DNA of 64,000 nt. Origin: Pseudomonas sp. MUP55 (lineage in GTDB: Bacteria > Pseudomonadota > Gammaproteobacteria > Pseudomonadales > Pseudomonadaceae). The notes beneath the pieces were generated by a model. That model ran no database searches, was not told the origin of the DNA, and saw only the letters and a list, made by a program, of their open reading frames with translations. Where the stretch lies: contig NZ_CP138214.1 in NCBI RefSeq assembly GCF_034043515.1, forward strand, positions 310,001-374,000. The letters are read 5' to 3'. Below are positions 27,708-37,115 of the stretch, one piece after another (position 1 is the stretch's first letter; every line of letters starts with the position of its first letter). Made by a program: the position numbers and the translations under genes.

Positions 27708-28501
27708 TATTGAGTGACGTCAGCGTTGAAGTACTTCTCGGACAGCTTCTTCAAGGTGCCGTCGGCGCGCAGCTTGTCGAGGGCCTTGTTCACCGCGTCG
27801 AGCAGTTCAGGCTCGCCTTTGCGCAGGGCGATGCCGGACTCCTGGCGGGAGAAGGCGTCGCCGGCAGCGGCGGTGTCCTTGGCTTTCTTGGCGTATTCCA
27901 GCGCGGCCAGGCGGTCGATCAGGATCGCGTCGATGCGGCCGATGCGCAGGTCCTGGAATTTGGTCGGGTCGTCGTTGTAGGTCTTGATGATGGCTTTGGG
28001 TTGGTTGTCCTTGAGCCATTGTTCGTAGTTGGTGCCCAGGCCCACACCGACTTTCTTGCCGGCCAGGTCGTCGGCGGTCTTGATGGTGTCGACGTTCTTG
28101 GCCAGGGTCAGCGCCTGGATACCGGAGATGGTGTAGGGCTTGGAGAAGTCATACTTCTTCTTGCGCTCTTCGGAGATCGTCACCTGGTTGACCACGGCGT
28201 CCAGGCGCTTGGATTCCAGGGCGGCGAGGATGCCGTCCCAAGGCGTGGCTTGCAGCTTGACCTTCACGCCCAGCTCCTTGGCCAGCGCCTCGGACAGCTC
28301 GACTTCGAAGCCACTGAGCTTGCCGCTTTCATCGACAAAGCTGAAGGGTGGGTAGGTGCCTTCCAGGCCGATCTTGATCTCACCGGCTTTCTTGATGGTG
28401 TCCAGCTGCTCGCCGGCAACCGCCTGGCCGAGCACGCCTGCGCCAAGGGCCAGGCCCAATGTGCCGACCAGCAATGTGCGACGCAATACAGAAATAGTCA
28501 T
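27707..28501 (-). CDS. tcyJ: TcyJ (FliY)-like cystine-binding protein
   Basis: A 264-residue family 3 receptor with a cleaved signal (LGQAVAGEQ). Typical stretches are IKIGLEGTYPPFSFVDESGK, the DAVVNQVTISEERKKKYDFS ligand segment and VGVGLGTNYEQWLKDN. In E. coli the homologue binds cystine and sits beside dcyD, as here. It heads a tcyJ-tcyL-tcyN operon. Confidence 0.92.
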   Translation of the reverse strand: MTISVLRRTLLVGTLGLALGAGVLGQAVAGEQLDTIKKAGEIKIGLEGTYPPFSFVDESGKLSGFEVELSEALAKELGVKVKLQATPWDGILAALESKRLDAVVNQVTISEERKKKYDFSKPYTISGIQALTLAKNVDTIKTADDLAGKKVGVGLGTNYEQWLKDNQPKAIIKTYNDDPTKFQDLRIGRIDAILIDRLAALEYAKKAKDTAAAGDAFSRQESGIALRKGEPELLDAVNKALDKLRADGTLKKLSEKYFNADVTQ

Positions 28502-28676
28502 GAAGAGCCCCTATGGTTTTTTATGGTGAGCGAAGCCGGTGACGCAGTAGCCGTATCCTGCCTTAAAGCGCGGTGCGCGTCTTCGCCTTCGGCGCGATGA
28601 TAGTGCGGGTTTTTAAGACTTGAAAATAATATAAATCGTTATTTATATTTCTTTATCGAATATGCGAATAATCAGT
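28502..28676 (-). promoter_or_regulatory. AT-rich upstream region of tcyJ
   Basis: The tract at about 28620-28672 is almost only A and T on both strands, in sharp contrast to the flanks. It probably holds the tcyJ promoter and activator site. Similar AT-rich tracts precede tauA and the sfnB operon, which would fit a shared sulfur-starvation regulator such as CysB. That is inference. Confidence 0.45.
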
Positions 28677-28764
28677 GTGGGAGGGGGCTTGCCCCCGATA
28701 GCGGCGCACCAGCCAATACATGTGCTGGCTGACCCACTGCTATCGAGGGCAAGCCCCCTCCCAC
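28677..28764. repeat. REPIN between dcyD and tcyJ
   Basis: Paired GTGGGAGGGGGCTTGCCCCC copies; one arm carries a G-to-A change (ATCGAGGGCAAG). It isolates dcyD from the tcyJLN transcript. Confidence 0.92.
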
Positions 28765-28779
28765 ATTCACAGTACTCAG

Positions 28780-29775
28780 TCAGTTAAATACTGAGTCATA
28801 AGCAAACAGCGCGGGCGCCCCGCCGGTATGCAGAAAAATGATCGGCCCGTCCGCGAACCGCTGACGCCCGATGCCATCAAGCAAACCCGCCATCGCCTTG
28901 CCGGTGTAGACCGGGTCGAGCAACAGACCTTCCTGGCTGGCCAAAAGTTTGATCGCCGACAACGTGCCCGCATTCGGCTCGCCATACCGTGGGCCGAAGT
29001 ACTCGTCCCACAGGATCACCTTGAATGCCTCGGGCACATCGACGCCAAGCAGCTCGGCCGTGCGCTCGGCTAGGCCTTGGACTTTCGGGCGTTGTGCTTC
29101 ATCGGTGCGCGACACGGTGACGCCAATCACCGGCAGGTCCGGCAGCGCTTCGCTCAGCGCCAATGCCAGGCCGCTGTGGGTGCCGGCACTGCCTGAGGCG
29201 AGTACCACCGCCGCGAAGTCCAGGCCGCTGTCTTGGATCTGTGCCGCCAGCTCCAGGCCCGCACGCACATAGCCCAGCGCACCGAGGGCATTGGAGCCGC
29301 CGATAGGCACCAGGTAGGGCTTCTTGCCGTTGCTGCGCAGGCGGTCGGCCAGGGCGTTGAGTTGGTCATCGGCATTGTCGAGGTTGTCTACCCGCTCTAC
29401 CTTGGCGTCGAACAGCTCCAGCAACAGGCGGTTGCCGTTGCCGAGGTAGTTGGGGTCTTCGGTGCCGGTAGGGTTTTCCAGCAGGGCGACGCACCCCAGG
29501 CCGAGCTTGGCGGCCAGCGCGGCAGTCTGGCGTACGTGGTTGGACTGAATGGCGCCGGCGGTGATCAGGGTGTCAGCGCCTTGGGCAATGGCATCGGCGG
29601 CGAGGTATTCAAGTTTGCGCAGTTTGTTGCCACCCATGGCCAGCGGGGTGGTGTCGTCGCGTTTGGCGTAGATATCCCTGCCCAGCCAGGCCGACAGCCG
29701 CTCGAGTTTTTCCAGGGCAGTGGCGCCGCCCAGCAGGTCCAGGCGGTTAAAGCGGTCGAGGTGTTGTTTGATCAT
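28780..29775 (-). CDS. dcyD: D-cysteine desulfhydrase
   Basis: A 331-residue PLP enzyme of the ACC-deaminase/D-cysteine desulfhydrase fold. [11 protein letters not shown] carries the PLP lysine, with [16 protein letters not shown] and [11 protein letters not shown] around the phosphate site. It splits D-cysteine to pyruvate, ammonia and sulfide. Adjacency to tcyJLN matches the enterobacterial dcyD-tcyJLN layout and supports this name over ACC deaminase. Confidence 0.9.
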   Translation of the reverse strand: MIKQHLDRFNRLDLLGGATALEKLERLSAWLGRDIYAKRDDTTPLAMGGNKLRKLEYLAADAIAQGADTLITAGAIQSNHVRQTAALAAKLGLGCVALLENPTGTEDPNYLGNGNRLLLELFDAKVERVDNLDNADDQLNALADRLRSNGKKPYLVPIGGSNALGALGYVRAGLELAAQIQDSGLDFAAVVLASGSAGTHSGLALALSEALPDLPVIGVTVSRTDEAQRPKVQGLAERTAELLGVDVPEAFKVILWDEYFGPRYGEPNAGTLSAIKLLASQEGLLLDPVYTGKAMAGLLDGIGRQRFADGPIIFLHTGGAPALFAYDSVFN

Positions 29776-29945
29776 GGCTACGCACGGTGGCTAAGTGATG
29801 AGGCGACTATAGGCAGGCACTTTTCATCGGGCAACCGCCAATCGCTTATGGGCGATGGTTATATGTTTGGCATTAATGGTTATTAAGGCGGTTTTTAACG
29901 TATGTCGTAAAGTGTGGGGAATTTTCGGTGGCAAGCTGTAAGCAT

Positions 29946-29980
29946 CAAGCTGCAAGTTGAGCGCGGTGACTTGCAGCTTG
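29946..29980. repeat. Perfect palindrome CAAGCTGCAAGT / ACTTGCAGCTTG
   Basis: 12-bp perfect arms with 11 bases between lie in the divergent region of dcyD and the serine acetyltransferase gene. It belongs to the same repeat family as 1427-1556 and 46614-46702. The neighbouring AT-rich stretch (29857-29905) probably carries the divergent promoters. Confidence 0.85.
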
Positions 29981-30027
29981 GCGCTTGGAACTTGTTGCTG
30001 CGCAACCCTATTCAGGAGTGAACACCT

Positions 30028-30954
30028 TTGAGCGAGCGCCCCAGTCATTGGCAATTACCGACCATCGTCAGCCAGCTGCGCAGCGCCCGCGACCAGTGGC
30101 GAACGCGCAATGGTCGCTTGAGTGGCGAACACGGTGGCCGCGAATTACCGTCCCGCGAGGCCGTGGCGCAGATTCTTGAAGCGTTGTGCGGCGCCCTGTT
30201 CCCGATGCGCCTGGGCCCGGTGGACCTGCGTGAAGAAAGTGAAGACTTCTACGTCGGGCATACCCTCGATGTCGCCCTTAACGCCTTGCTCGCCCAGGCC
30301 CGCCTGGAACTGCGCTACGCCGCGCGTCAGAGTGGCCAGGATGACAGTGAAGTCAACGCCCATGCCATTCGCCTGATCCAGGACTTCGCCCTGGCATTGC
30401 CGGCTTTGCGCAGCCTGCTGGACACCGACGTACTGGCCGCCTACCACGGTGACCCGGCCGCACGCAGCGTGGATGAAGTACTGCTGTGCTACCCGGGCAT
30501 CCTCGCGGTGATCCACCACCGCCTCGCCCATCACCTGTACCGCGCCGGCCTGCCATTGCTGGCGCGAATCAGCGCGGAAATCGCTCACTCGGCCACGGGG
30601 ATCGATATTCACCCCGGCGCGCAGATCGGCCCGAGTTTCTTTATCGACCACGGCACCGGTGTGGTGATCGGCGAGACGGCAATCATCGGTGAGCGGGTGC
30701 GCATCTACCAGGCGGTGACGTTGGGCGCCAAGCGCTTCCCCGCAGATGAGGACGGGCAGTTGCAGAAAGGCCATCCGCGCCATCCTATCGTTGAAGATGA
30801 TGTGGTGATCTACGCCGGCGCCACCATTCTGGGGCGGATTACCATCGGCAAGGGCTCGACCATTGGCGGCAACGTGTGGCTGACCCGCAGCGTGCCCGCC
30901 GAGGCGAATATCACCCAAGCCAATCTGCAGCATGACGATGGTGCCCAAAAATAA
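30028..30954 (+). CDS. epsC: Serine O-acetyltransferase, EpsC/CysE type
   Basis: A 308-residue enzyme with an N-terminal helical domain and a C-terminal left-handed beta-helix of hexapeptide repeats (IDIHPGAQIGPSFFIDHGTG, VVIGETAIIGERVRIYQAV, GATILGRITIGKGSTIGGNV). The active-site DH pair is seen in FIDHGTG. It makes O-acetylserine, the carbon skeleton for cysteine. The long N-terminal domain fits the EpsC group better than classical CysE. The start is TTG with AGGAG upstream. Its position beside cystine and D-cysteine genes fits cysteine supply. Confidence 0.9.
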   Translation: MSERPSHWQLPTIVSQLRSARDQWRTRNGRLSGEHGGRELPSREAVAQILEALCGALFPMRLGPVDLREESEDFYVGHTLDVALNALLAQARLELRYAARQSGQDDSEVNAHAIRLIQDFALALPALRSLLDTDVLAAYHGDPAARSVDEVLLCYPGILAVIHHRLAHHLYRAGLPLLARISAEIAHSATGIDIHPGAQIGPSFFIDHGTGVVIGETAIIGERVRIYQAVTLGAKRFPADEDGQLQKGHPRHPIVEDDVVIYAGATILGRITIGKGSTIGGNVWLTRSVPAEANITQANLQHDDGAQK

Positions 30955-30974
30955 AGAACCTGCACAAATCCCCT

Positions 30975-31062
30975 GTGGGAGGGGGCTTGCCCCCGATAGC
31001 GGTGCACCAGTCAATACATAGGCTGGCTGACCCACTGCTATCGGGGGCAAGCCCCCTCCCAC
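30975..31062. repeat. REPIN between epsC and betT
   Basis: Paired GTGGGAG-type copies. The 30955-31320 gap also has the palindromic operator at 31201 and a short upstream ORF at 31268. Confidence 0.93.
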
Positions 31063-31200
31063 ATTTATCTGCATTTATCTGCATTTCAAATTCGGGTTGC
31101 TGAACGTTTTGTCATCTCCACCCGTCATACCAGTCCCTGAGATTGTGTAGGAATCCCCTACCACTCAGCCCCGAAATTAGTCCCAAACCGCCTATTCATG

Positions 31201-31228
31201 TTTAACTTGAACGTTCGTTCAAGTTAAA
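31201..31228. promoter_or_regulatory. BetI-like operator upstream of betT
   Basis: A 28-base palindrome: TTTAACTTGAACG and CGTTCAAGTTAAA as perfect 13-bp arms with a 2-base centre. TetR-family BetI repressors bind palindromes of this TTGAACG...CGTTCAA style at bet promoters, and the next gene is a BetT transporter. betIBA itself is not in the window. Assignment to BetI is inference. Confidence 0.7.
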
Positions 31229-31267
31229 CCGGTGGTTCGCTGCCCGCTCACAACAGGAGGCTTACCT

Positions 31268-31324
31268 TTGCTGAGTCCGTTATTTACAGCCACATTTCAC
31301 ACCTCAGGGGTGCATGGTTCATGA
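31268..31324 (+). CDS. Short upstream ORF (18 codons) coupled to betT
   Basis: A perfect AGGAGG (31255-31260) lies seven bases before a TTG that opens an 18-codon frame reading MLSPLFTATFHTSGVHGS. Its TGA overlaps the betT ATG (ATGA). The betT start has no comparable ribosome site of its own. The frame may be a leader peptide for translational coupling, or a coincidence. No homologue is claimed. Confidence 0.4.
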   Translation: MLSPLFTATFHTSGVHGS

Positions 31325-33321
31325 GTGCATCGTCCACCCCTTCCAGCGGTCAGGTGCGCATGAATGCGCCCGTCTTCTACTTTGCCGCCACAGCCATTTT
31401 GCTGTTCGGCCTCACGGTCATCGCTATCCCGCAACAGGCTGGTGCCTGGCTGCTGGCGGCGCAAAACTGGGCGGCCAATACGGTCGGCTGGTACTACATG
31501 CTGGCGATGACGCTGTATCTGGTCTTCGTGGTGGTCACCGCGCTATCGGGCTACGGCAAGATAAAACTCGGTGCCGACCACGACGAGCCCGAATTCAGTT
31601 ACCTGTCCTGGGCCGGCATGCTGTTCGCCGCCGGGATCAGCATCACGCTGTTCTTCTTTTGCGTATCCGAACCCCTGACCCACCTGGTGCAACCGCCCCA
31701 GGGCCAGGCGCTGAATGCCGATGCGGCACGCCAGGCCATGCAGATCTTGTTTCTGCACTGGGGCCTGCACGGCTGGGGCGTGTTCGCGTTTGTCGGCATG
31801 GCGCTGGCGTACTTCGCCTACCGGCATAACCTGCCGCTGGCGTTGCGCTCGGCGCTGTACCCGCTGATCGGCAAGCGCATCAACGGCCCGATCGGTTACG
31901 CGGTGGACGGCTTCGGCATCATCGCCACGGTGTTCGGCCTGGGCGCGGACATGGGCTTTGGCGTGCTGCACCTCAACTCCGGCCTGGACTACCTGTTCGG
32001 TATTGCCCATACCCAGTGGATTCAGGTGGGCTTGATCACCTTGATGATGGGCGCGGCGATCATCGTCGCCGTGGCCGGTGTGGACAAGGGGGTGCGGGTG
32101 ATGTCCGACATCAACATGCTGCTGGCCTGCGCGCTGCTGCTGTTTGTGTTGTTTGCCGGGCCCACCCAGCATTTGCTCAACACCCTGATCCAGAACATCG
32201 GTGACTACCTGGGGGCCCTGCCGACCAAGAGTTTCGATGTGTACGCCTACGACAAACCCAGCGACTGGCTGGGCGGCTGGACGGTGTTCTACTGGGCCTG
32301 GTGGATCGCATGGTCGCCGTTCGTGGGCCTGTTCATCGCCCGCATTTCCCGCGGCCGCACCATCCGCGAATTTGTGTTTGGCGTGCTGCTGATCCCGCTG
32401 GGTTTCACCCTGGCGTGGATGTCGATCTTCGGCAACAGCGCCATCGACCAGGTGCTCAACCATGGCATGGCCGCGCTGGGTCAGTCGGCCATTGATGAGC
32501 CGTCGATGAGCCTGTACCTGCTGCTGGAAACCTACCCGTGGAGCAAAACCGTAATTGCGGTCACGGTGTTCATCAGCTTTGTGTTCTTCGTGACCTCAGC
32601 CGATTCCGGCACCGTGGTGCTGTCGACCCTGTCGTCCAAAGGCGGCAACGCCGATGAAGACGGACCGAAATGGCTGCGCGTGTTCTGGGGCGCGATGACC
32701 GCCCTGGTCACCAGCGCCTTGCTGTTTGCCGGCAGTATCGATTCGTTGAAATCAGCCGTGGTGCTGACCTCGTTGCCGTTCTCGCTGATCCTGTTGCTGA
32801 TGATGTGGGGCCTGCACAAGGCGTTCTACCTCGAATCGCAGAAGCAGATCGCGCAGTTGCATTCCCTGGCGCCGATATCGGCCTCCCGCAAAGGCCGAGG
32901 CGGCTGGCGCCAGCGCTTGAGCCAGGCGGTGCATTTCCCGTCACGCGATGAGGTGTACCGCTTCCTCGACACCACGGTGCGCCCGGCCATCGAAGAAGTG
33001 ACGGCGGTGTTTGTCGAGAAGGGCCTGAACGTGGTCACCCAGCCCGACCCGTCCAACGACAGCGTCAGCCTGGAAATCGGCCATGGCGAGGAGCGTCCGT
33101 TCATCTACCAGGTGCAGATGCGCGGCTACTTCACGCCCTCGTTCGCCCTGGGTGGCATCGGCAAGAAAGAGATCAACAACCGCCGCTATTACCGCGCGGA
33201 AGTTCACTTGAGTGAAGGCAGCCAGGACTATGACCTGGTCGGCTACACCAAGGAGCAGATCATCAATGACATCCTCGACCAGTACGAGCGGCACTTGCAG
33301 TTCCTGCACCTGGTGCGCTGA
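31321..33321 (+). CDS. betT: BetT-type choline transporter (BCCT family)
   Basis: A 666-residue BCCT carrier: 12 membrane helices, with the aromatic substrate box seen in WTVFYWAWWIAWSPFVGLFIARIS, and ADMGFGVLHLNSGLDYLFG and FVTSADSGTVVLSTL conserved. The C-terminal ~150-residue cytoplasmic tail after about residue 515 is the osmosensing tail typical of BetT rather than short BCCT carriers. It is a proton-driven choline importer. A BetI-like palindrome lies 93 bases upstream. Confidence 0.9.
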   Translation: MSASSTPSSGQVRMNAPVFYFAATAILLFGLTVIAIPQQAGAWLLAAQNWAANTVGWYYMLAMTLYLVFVVVTALSGYGKIKLGADHDEPEFSYLSWAGMLFAAGISITLFFFCVSEPLTHLVQPPQGQALNADAARQAMQILFLHWGLHGWGVFAFVGMALAYFAYRHNLPLALRSALYPLIGKRINGPIGYAVDGFGIIATVFGLGADMGFGVLHLNSGLDYLFGIAHTQWIQVGLITLMMGAAIIVAVAGVDKGVRVMSDINMLLACALLLFVLFAGPTQHLLNTLIQNIGDYLGALPTKSFDVYAYDKPSDWLGGWTVFYWAWWIAWSPFVGLFIARISRGRTIREFVFGVLLIPLGFTLAWMSIFGNSAIDQVLNHGMAALGQSAIDEPSMSLYLLLETYPWSKTVIAVTVFISFVFFVTSADSGTVVLSTLSSKGGNADEDGPKWLRVFWGAMTALVTSALLFAGSIDSLKSAVVLTSLPFSLILLLMMWGLHKAFYLESQKQIAQLHSLAPISASRKGRGGWRQRLSQAVHFPSRDEVYRFLDTTVRPAIEEVTAVFVEKGLNVVTQPDPSNDSVSLEIGHGEERPFIYQVQMRGYFTPSFALGGIGKKEINNRRYYRAEVHLSEGSQDYDLVGYTKEQIINDILDQYERHLQFLHLVR

Positions 33322-33413
33322 GTAAAAACCGCTGGATGTGCGCTGCACCGTTCCTCTCGGGTAGGTCTTTGCTGTAAAAGGGAAAGGCAGACTTAAGCGA
33401 TTCAGCGGGTTGA

Positions 33414-33445
33414 AAGGCCTGGGAATAACCTTATTCCCAGGCCTT
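33414..33445. other. Perfect 15-bp inverted repeat before the aldo/keto reductase gene
   Basis: AAGGCCTGGGAATAA, two bases, then the exact complement. It ends 27 bases before the next ATG. There is no T run after it, so it is not a classical terminator; it could be an operator or a leader hairpin near the ribosome site. Confidence 0.75.
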
Positions 33446-33472
33446 ATTGGCCCCAAGCCCAGAGAGGATTCG

Positions 33473-34510
33473 ATGACGTACATTGCTGCCGAAAACCGCT
33501 ATGAATCTATTCCTTATCGCCGCGTAGGCCGCAGTGGATTGGTGCTGCCGGCACTGTCCCTGGGGTTGTGGCACAACTTCGGCGACAGCACGCCGATCGC
33601 CACCCAGCGCGCCCTGCTGCGCACTGCGTTCGACTTAGGCATCAACCACTTCGACCTGGCCAATAACTACGGCCCGCCTTACGGCAGCGCCGAGATCAAC
33701 TTTGGCCGGTTGCTGCGCGAAGATTTCAAGCATTACCGCGACGAGCTGATCATTTCGAGCAAAGCTGGCTGGGACATGTGGCCCGGTCCTTATGGCCAGG
33801 GTGGCGGTTCGCGCAAGTACGTGCTGGCGAGCCTGGACCAGAGCCTGCAACGCCTGGGCGTCGACTACGTGGATATTTTCTATTCCCACCGTTTCGATGC
33901 CGACACGCCGCTGGAAGAAACCGCCAGTGCGCTGGCCACCGCCGTGCAACAGGGCAAGGCGTTGTACATCGGTATCTCGTCCTACTCCGGGGTAAAAACC
34001 CGCGAGATGGCGGCATTGCTCAACGAGTGGAAAGTGCCGCTGTTGATTCACCAGCCGGCCTACAACCTGCTCAACCGCTGGGTGGAAAAAGACCTGCTCG
34101 ACACCACCGAAGAACTCGGCACCGGGGTGATTGCCTTCACGCCGCTGGCCCAGGGTTTGCTCACCGACAAATACCTCAACGGCATACCGGAAGATGCTCG
34201 GGTGAATCGCCCCGGCGGAGGCTCGCTGCAGGCCAAGCACCTGTCCGAAGCCAACATTGCCCACGTGCGTGCCTTGAACGAAATCGCCCAGCGTCGCGGC
34301 CAGAGCCTGGCGCAACTGGCGTTGGCCTGGACCCTGCGTGACCCACGGGTGACCAGTGCGCTGATCGGTGCGAGCCGGCCGGAGCAGATCATCGAGAACG
34401 TCGGGGCGCTGCAGAACCTGAGCTTCAGCGCTGAAGAACTGGCGGAAATCGACCGGTTTGCCCAGGAAGGCGGGATCAACCTGTGGGAAAAACCATCCAC
34501 TGCTGAATAA
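33473..34510 (+). CDS. Aldo/keto reductase, YghZ (GAP reductase) type
   Basis: A 345-residue NADPH-dependent reductase, close to E. coli YghZ (L-glyceraldehyde 3-phosphate reductase). HFDLANNYGPPYGSAE carries the catalytic Asp/Tyr, and SSKAGWDMWPGPYG and the late ALIGASRPEQIIENVGAL cofactor motif are present. ATG 33473 follows AGAGGA; a longer frame to 33410 runs through the hairpin. It could detoxify methylglyoxal-like aldehydes. The physiological substrate is not known here. Confidence 0.88.
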   Translation: MTYIAAENRYESIPYRRVGRSGLVLPALSLGLWHNFGDSTPIATQRALLRTAFDLGINHFDLANNYGPPYGSAEINFGRLLREDFKHYRDELIISSKAGWDMWPGPYGQGGGSRKYVLASLDQSLQRLGVDYVDIFYSHRFDADTPLEETASALATAVQQGKALYIGISSYSGVKTREMAALLNEWKVPLLIHQPAYNLLNRWVEKDLLDTTEELGTGVIAFTPLAQGLLTDKYLNGIPEDARVNRPGGGSLQAKHLSEANIAHVRALNEIAQRRGQSLAQLALAWTLRDPRVTSALIGASRPEQIIENVGALQNLSFSAEELAEIDRFAQEGGINLWEKPSTAE

Positions 34511-34533
34511 CCTGGCGCTGCCCGGTCAAAAAT

Positions 34534-34620
34534 GTGGGAGGGGGCTTGCTCCCGATAGCTATCTGTCAGCCAGCTAATCAGTGACTGACACACCGCTATC
34601 GGGGGCAAGCCCCCTCCCAC
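34534..34620. repeat. REPIN between the reductase gene and tauD
   Basis: Paired inverted copies; the left arm core is GCTTGCTCCC rather than GCTTGCCCCC, a small variant also seen in the IS-split REPIN at 39.5 kb. Confidence 0.92.
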
Positions 34621-34638
34621 ATTTGAACTGAAGTGTTT

Positions 34639-35475
34639 TTAGAACGGCACGTCGCCCAGGATGGTTGCCCGGTGCATCACCCGCCGCTGCGGCCGGTAGT
34701 CGTCCACGGCGTAGTGTTGGGTGACGCGGTTGTCCCAGAACGCCACATCGTTTTCCTGCCAGCGCCAGCGAATGGTGAATTCCGGGCGGGTGGCGTGGGC
34801 GAACAGAAACTTCAGGATCGCCTCGCTTTCGGTCGGTTCCAGTTCATTGATCTTGGTGGTGAAGCCGTCGCTGACGAACAGCGACTTACGCCCACTCACA
34901 GGGTGTGTGCGTATCACCGGGTGCGACAGCGGTGGGTTCTTTTTGCGGGCTTCTTCCCAACGCGCCAGGTCGGCGGCGGTGTTGCCATAGCGCTCCAGTG
35001 GGAAGGATTTGACGAAGTCGTGGGTGGCAGTCAGCCCATCGAGCAACGCCTTGAGTGGCTCGGACAGCGCTTCATAGGCTGCGATCCCACTGGCCCACAA
35101 GGTGTCGCCACCGTAGGCCGGCAGCAGCTTGGCGCTGAGCACCGCGCCCATGGCCGGGGTGGGTAGGAAGGTCACGTCGGTGTGCCAGATCGCATTGTCA
35201 CGTACGTCGGTGACGGCCGTGTCGAGGATCAGCACTTCGGGCTGTTCCGGCACGTTGGGGTAGATCGGATGAATATGCAGGTCACCAAAATGCGCCGCGA
35301 ACCGAGCCTGTTGCTGCGGGGTGATCGGCTGGTTTCGGAAGAACAGCACCGAGTGCGCGAGCAATGCTTGTTCGATGGCGTCGCGCTGTTCGCTGCTCAG
35401 CGTTTGGGTAATATCGACGCCACTGATCTGGGCGCCCAGTGCGGTGCTTAACGGGGTAACGGTCAGGCTGCTCAT
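34639..35475 (-). CDS. tauD: TauD, taurine dioxygenase
   Basis: A 278-residue Fe(II)/2-oxoglutarate dioxygenase. The iron ligands are seen as HTDVTF (His, Asp) and the distal His in [11 protein letters not shown], with the 2-oxoglutarate arginine in [11 protein letters not shown]. It splits taurine to sulfite and aminoacetaldehyde. It is last in a tauABCD operon, 14 bases after tauC. Confidence 0.93.
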   Translation of the reverse strand: MSSLTVTPLSTALGAQISGVDITQTLSSEQRDAIEQALLAHSVLFFRNQPITPQQQARFAAHFGDLHIHPIYPNVPEQPEVLILDTAVTDVRDNAIWHTDVTFLPTPAMGAVLSAKLLPAYGGDTLWASGIAAYEALSEPLKALLDGLTATHDFVKSFPLERYGNTAADLARWEEARKKNPPLSHPVIRTHPVSGRKSLFVSDGFTTKINELEPTESEAILKFLFAHATRPEFTIRWRWQENDVAFWDNRVTQHYAVDDYRPQRRVMHRATILGDVPF

Positions 35476-35489
35476 TTATCGTTCATCAC

Positions 35490-36326
35490 TCAGTGTGCCT
35501 GGCCATGCCACGGCACTAATTTACGCTGCAGGGCGCGCAGGCCCATTTCCATGGCGAAGGCGATCAGCGCGATCACCAGGATGCCCAATACCACGACGTC
35601 GGTGACCAGAAACTGCGCCGCCGACTGCACCATGAAGCCCAGGCCGCTGGTGGCGGCGATCAGTTCGGCGGCCACCAGGGTCGACCACCCCACGCCCAGG
35701 CCAATGCGCACACCGGTGAGGATGTCGGGCAAGGCGCTGGGCAGGATCACATGACGAATCAACTGGGCCCGGGTCGCGCCGAGGGACTGCGCGGCGCGCA
35801 ACTTGGCCGGGTCCACAGTGCGCACGCCGGTCGCGGTGGCGATGGCAATCGGCGCAAAGATCGCCAGGTAAATCAGCAGCACCTTGGACAGCTCGCCGAT
35901 GCCGCACCAGATCACGATCAGCGGCAGATAGGCCAGCGGCGGAATCGGCCGGTAGAACTCGATCAACGGGTCGAGAATGCCGCGGGCGATACGGTTGGCG
36001 CCGATGGCGATCCCCACCGGCACGGCCGTCAGCACCGCGAAGCCCAGGCCCAGGCCGATGCGGCTGAGGCTGGCGCCCAAGTGCTGCCACAAGGTGGAAT
36101 CCATATAGCCGGTAGTGGCCAGCAACCAGCCTTTTTGCAGCACAGCAGAGGGTGGCGGCAGGAACAGCGGCTCGATCAACCCGGTGGCGGTCACCGCCCA
36201 CCACAGCGCGAGCAAGGCCAGCAGGGTCAACACGCTGATCCAGCGCGTACTCAGGCTGCGCCGTAGCGCGACCGCCTGGGGTGCGACGGGCTTGGCCGCC
36301 GCCGTGGAAAGTTCGTAGCTGCTCAT
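35490..36326 (-). CDS. tauC: TauC, taurine ABC transporter permease
   Basis: A 278-residue permease of the SsuC/TauC family with six membrane helices. The EAA loop includes [20 protein letters not shown], followed by [17 protein letters not shown]. It overlaps tauB by 4 bases. Confidence 0.93.
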   Translation of the reverse strand: MSSYELSTAAAKPVAPQAVALRRSLSTRWISVLTLLALLALWWAVTATGLIEPLFLPPPSAVLQKGWLLATTGYMDSTLWQHLGASLSRIGLGLGFAVLTAVPVGIAIGANRIARGILDPLIEFYRPIPPLAYLPLIVIWCGIGELSKVLLIYLAIFAPIAIATATGVRTVDPAKLRAAQSLGATRAQLIRHVILPSALPDILTGVRIGLGVGWSTLVAAELIAATSGLGFMVQSAAQFLVTDVVVLGILVIALIAFAMEMGLRALQRKLVPWHGQAH

Positions 36327-37102
36327 GCGTACACCTGCCGTTGGGAGAACACCTTGCCCAGCACGTGTTCACGGGTTTCGATAAAGCGCGGGTCGGACTT
36401 GATCGCCCGTGCCGACTCGCCGGCCGCGTAGCGTTGGCCAAAGTCCAGGTGCAGGCGTTCGACGATCTGGCCGGGGTTGGGGGCCAGCAGGATCAGGTCC
36501 GTGGCAAGGAACACCGCTTCTTCGATGTCGTGGGTGATCAGGAACACCGGCTTGGCCGTGCGGCGCCAGACTTGCAGCAGCAGTTCCTGCATCTGTTCGC
36601 GGGTAAAGGCGTCGAGGGCGCCGAAGGGCTCGTCCATCAGCAATACGCGAGGGTCGGCGGCGAGGGCGCGCGCCAGGCCGACGCGTTGCTTCTGGCCACC
36701 GGAGAGTTGCCAGATGCGGCGGCTGTCGAAACCGCTCAGGTCCACCAGCGCGAGCATTTCCCGGGCGCGCACTTCACGTTGCGCCTTGGGCACGCCGGCC
36801 AGTTCCAGGCCGAAGGCGACGTTGGCCAGCACGTCCTGCCAGGGCAGCAGGGCATCGTCCTGGAACACCACGCCACGCTCGGCGCTGGGGCCTTTGACCG
36901 GTACGCCATCAAGGGTGATGCGCCCGGCTGAGGGCTCGACAAAGCCGGCAATCAGGTTCAACAGCGAAGTCTTGCCACTGCCGGACGGGCCGAGGGCCAC
37001 CAGCAATTGCTGGGGCCCAAGCTCAAGTGAAATATCCGCCAGTACCGGTTCCGGAGCGCCTGGGTACTGTGCGCTGATGCGCTCCAGTTGTAGCAAGGCC
37101 AT
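36323..37102 (-). CDS. tauB: TauB, taurine ABC transporter ATPase
   Basis: A 259-residue ATPase with Walker [10 protein letters not shown], signature LSGGQKQR, Walker [17 protein letters not shown] and switch [12 protein letters not shown] 37102 follows GAGGAG; the longer frame upstream is tauA in another frame. Confidence 0.93.
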   Translation of the reverse strand: MALLQLERISAQYPGAPEPVLADISLELGPQQLLVALGPSGSGKTSLLNLIAGFVEPSAGRITLDGVPVKGPSAERGVVFQDDALLPWQDVLANVAFGLELAGVPKAQREVRAREMLALVDLSGFDSRRIWQLSGGQKQRVGLARALAADPRVLLMDEPFGALDAFTREQMQELLLQVWRRTAKPVFLITHDIEEAVFLATDLILLAPNPGQIVERLHLDFGQRYAAGESARAIKSDPRFIETREHVLGKVFSQRQVYA

Positions 37103-37115
37103 CGCGATGAACTCC

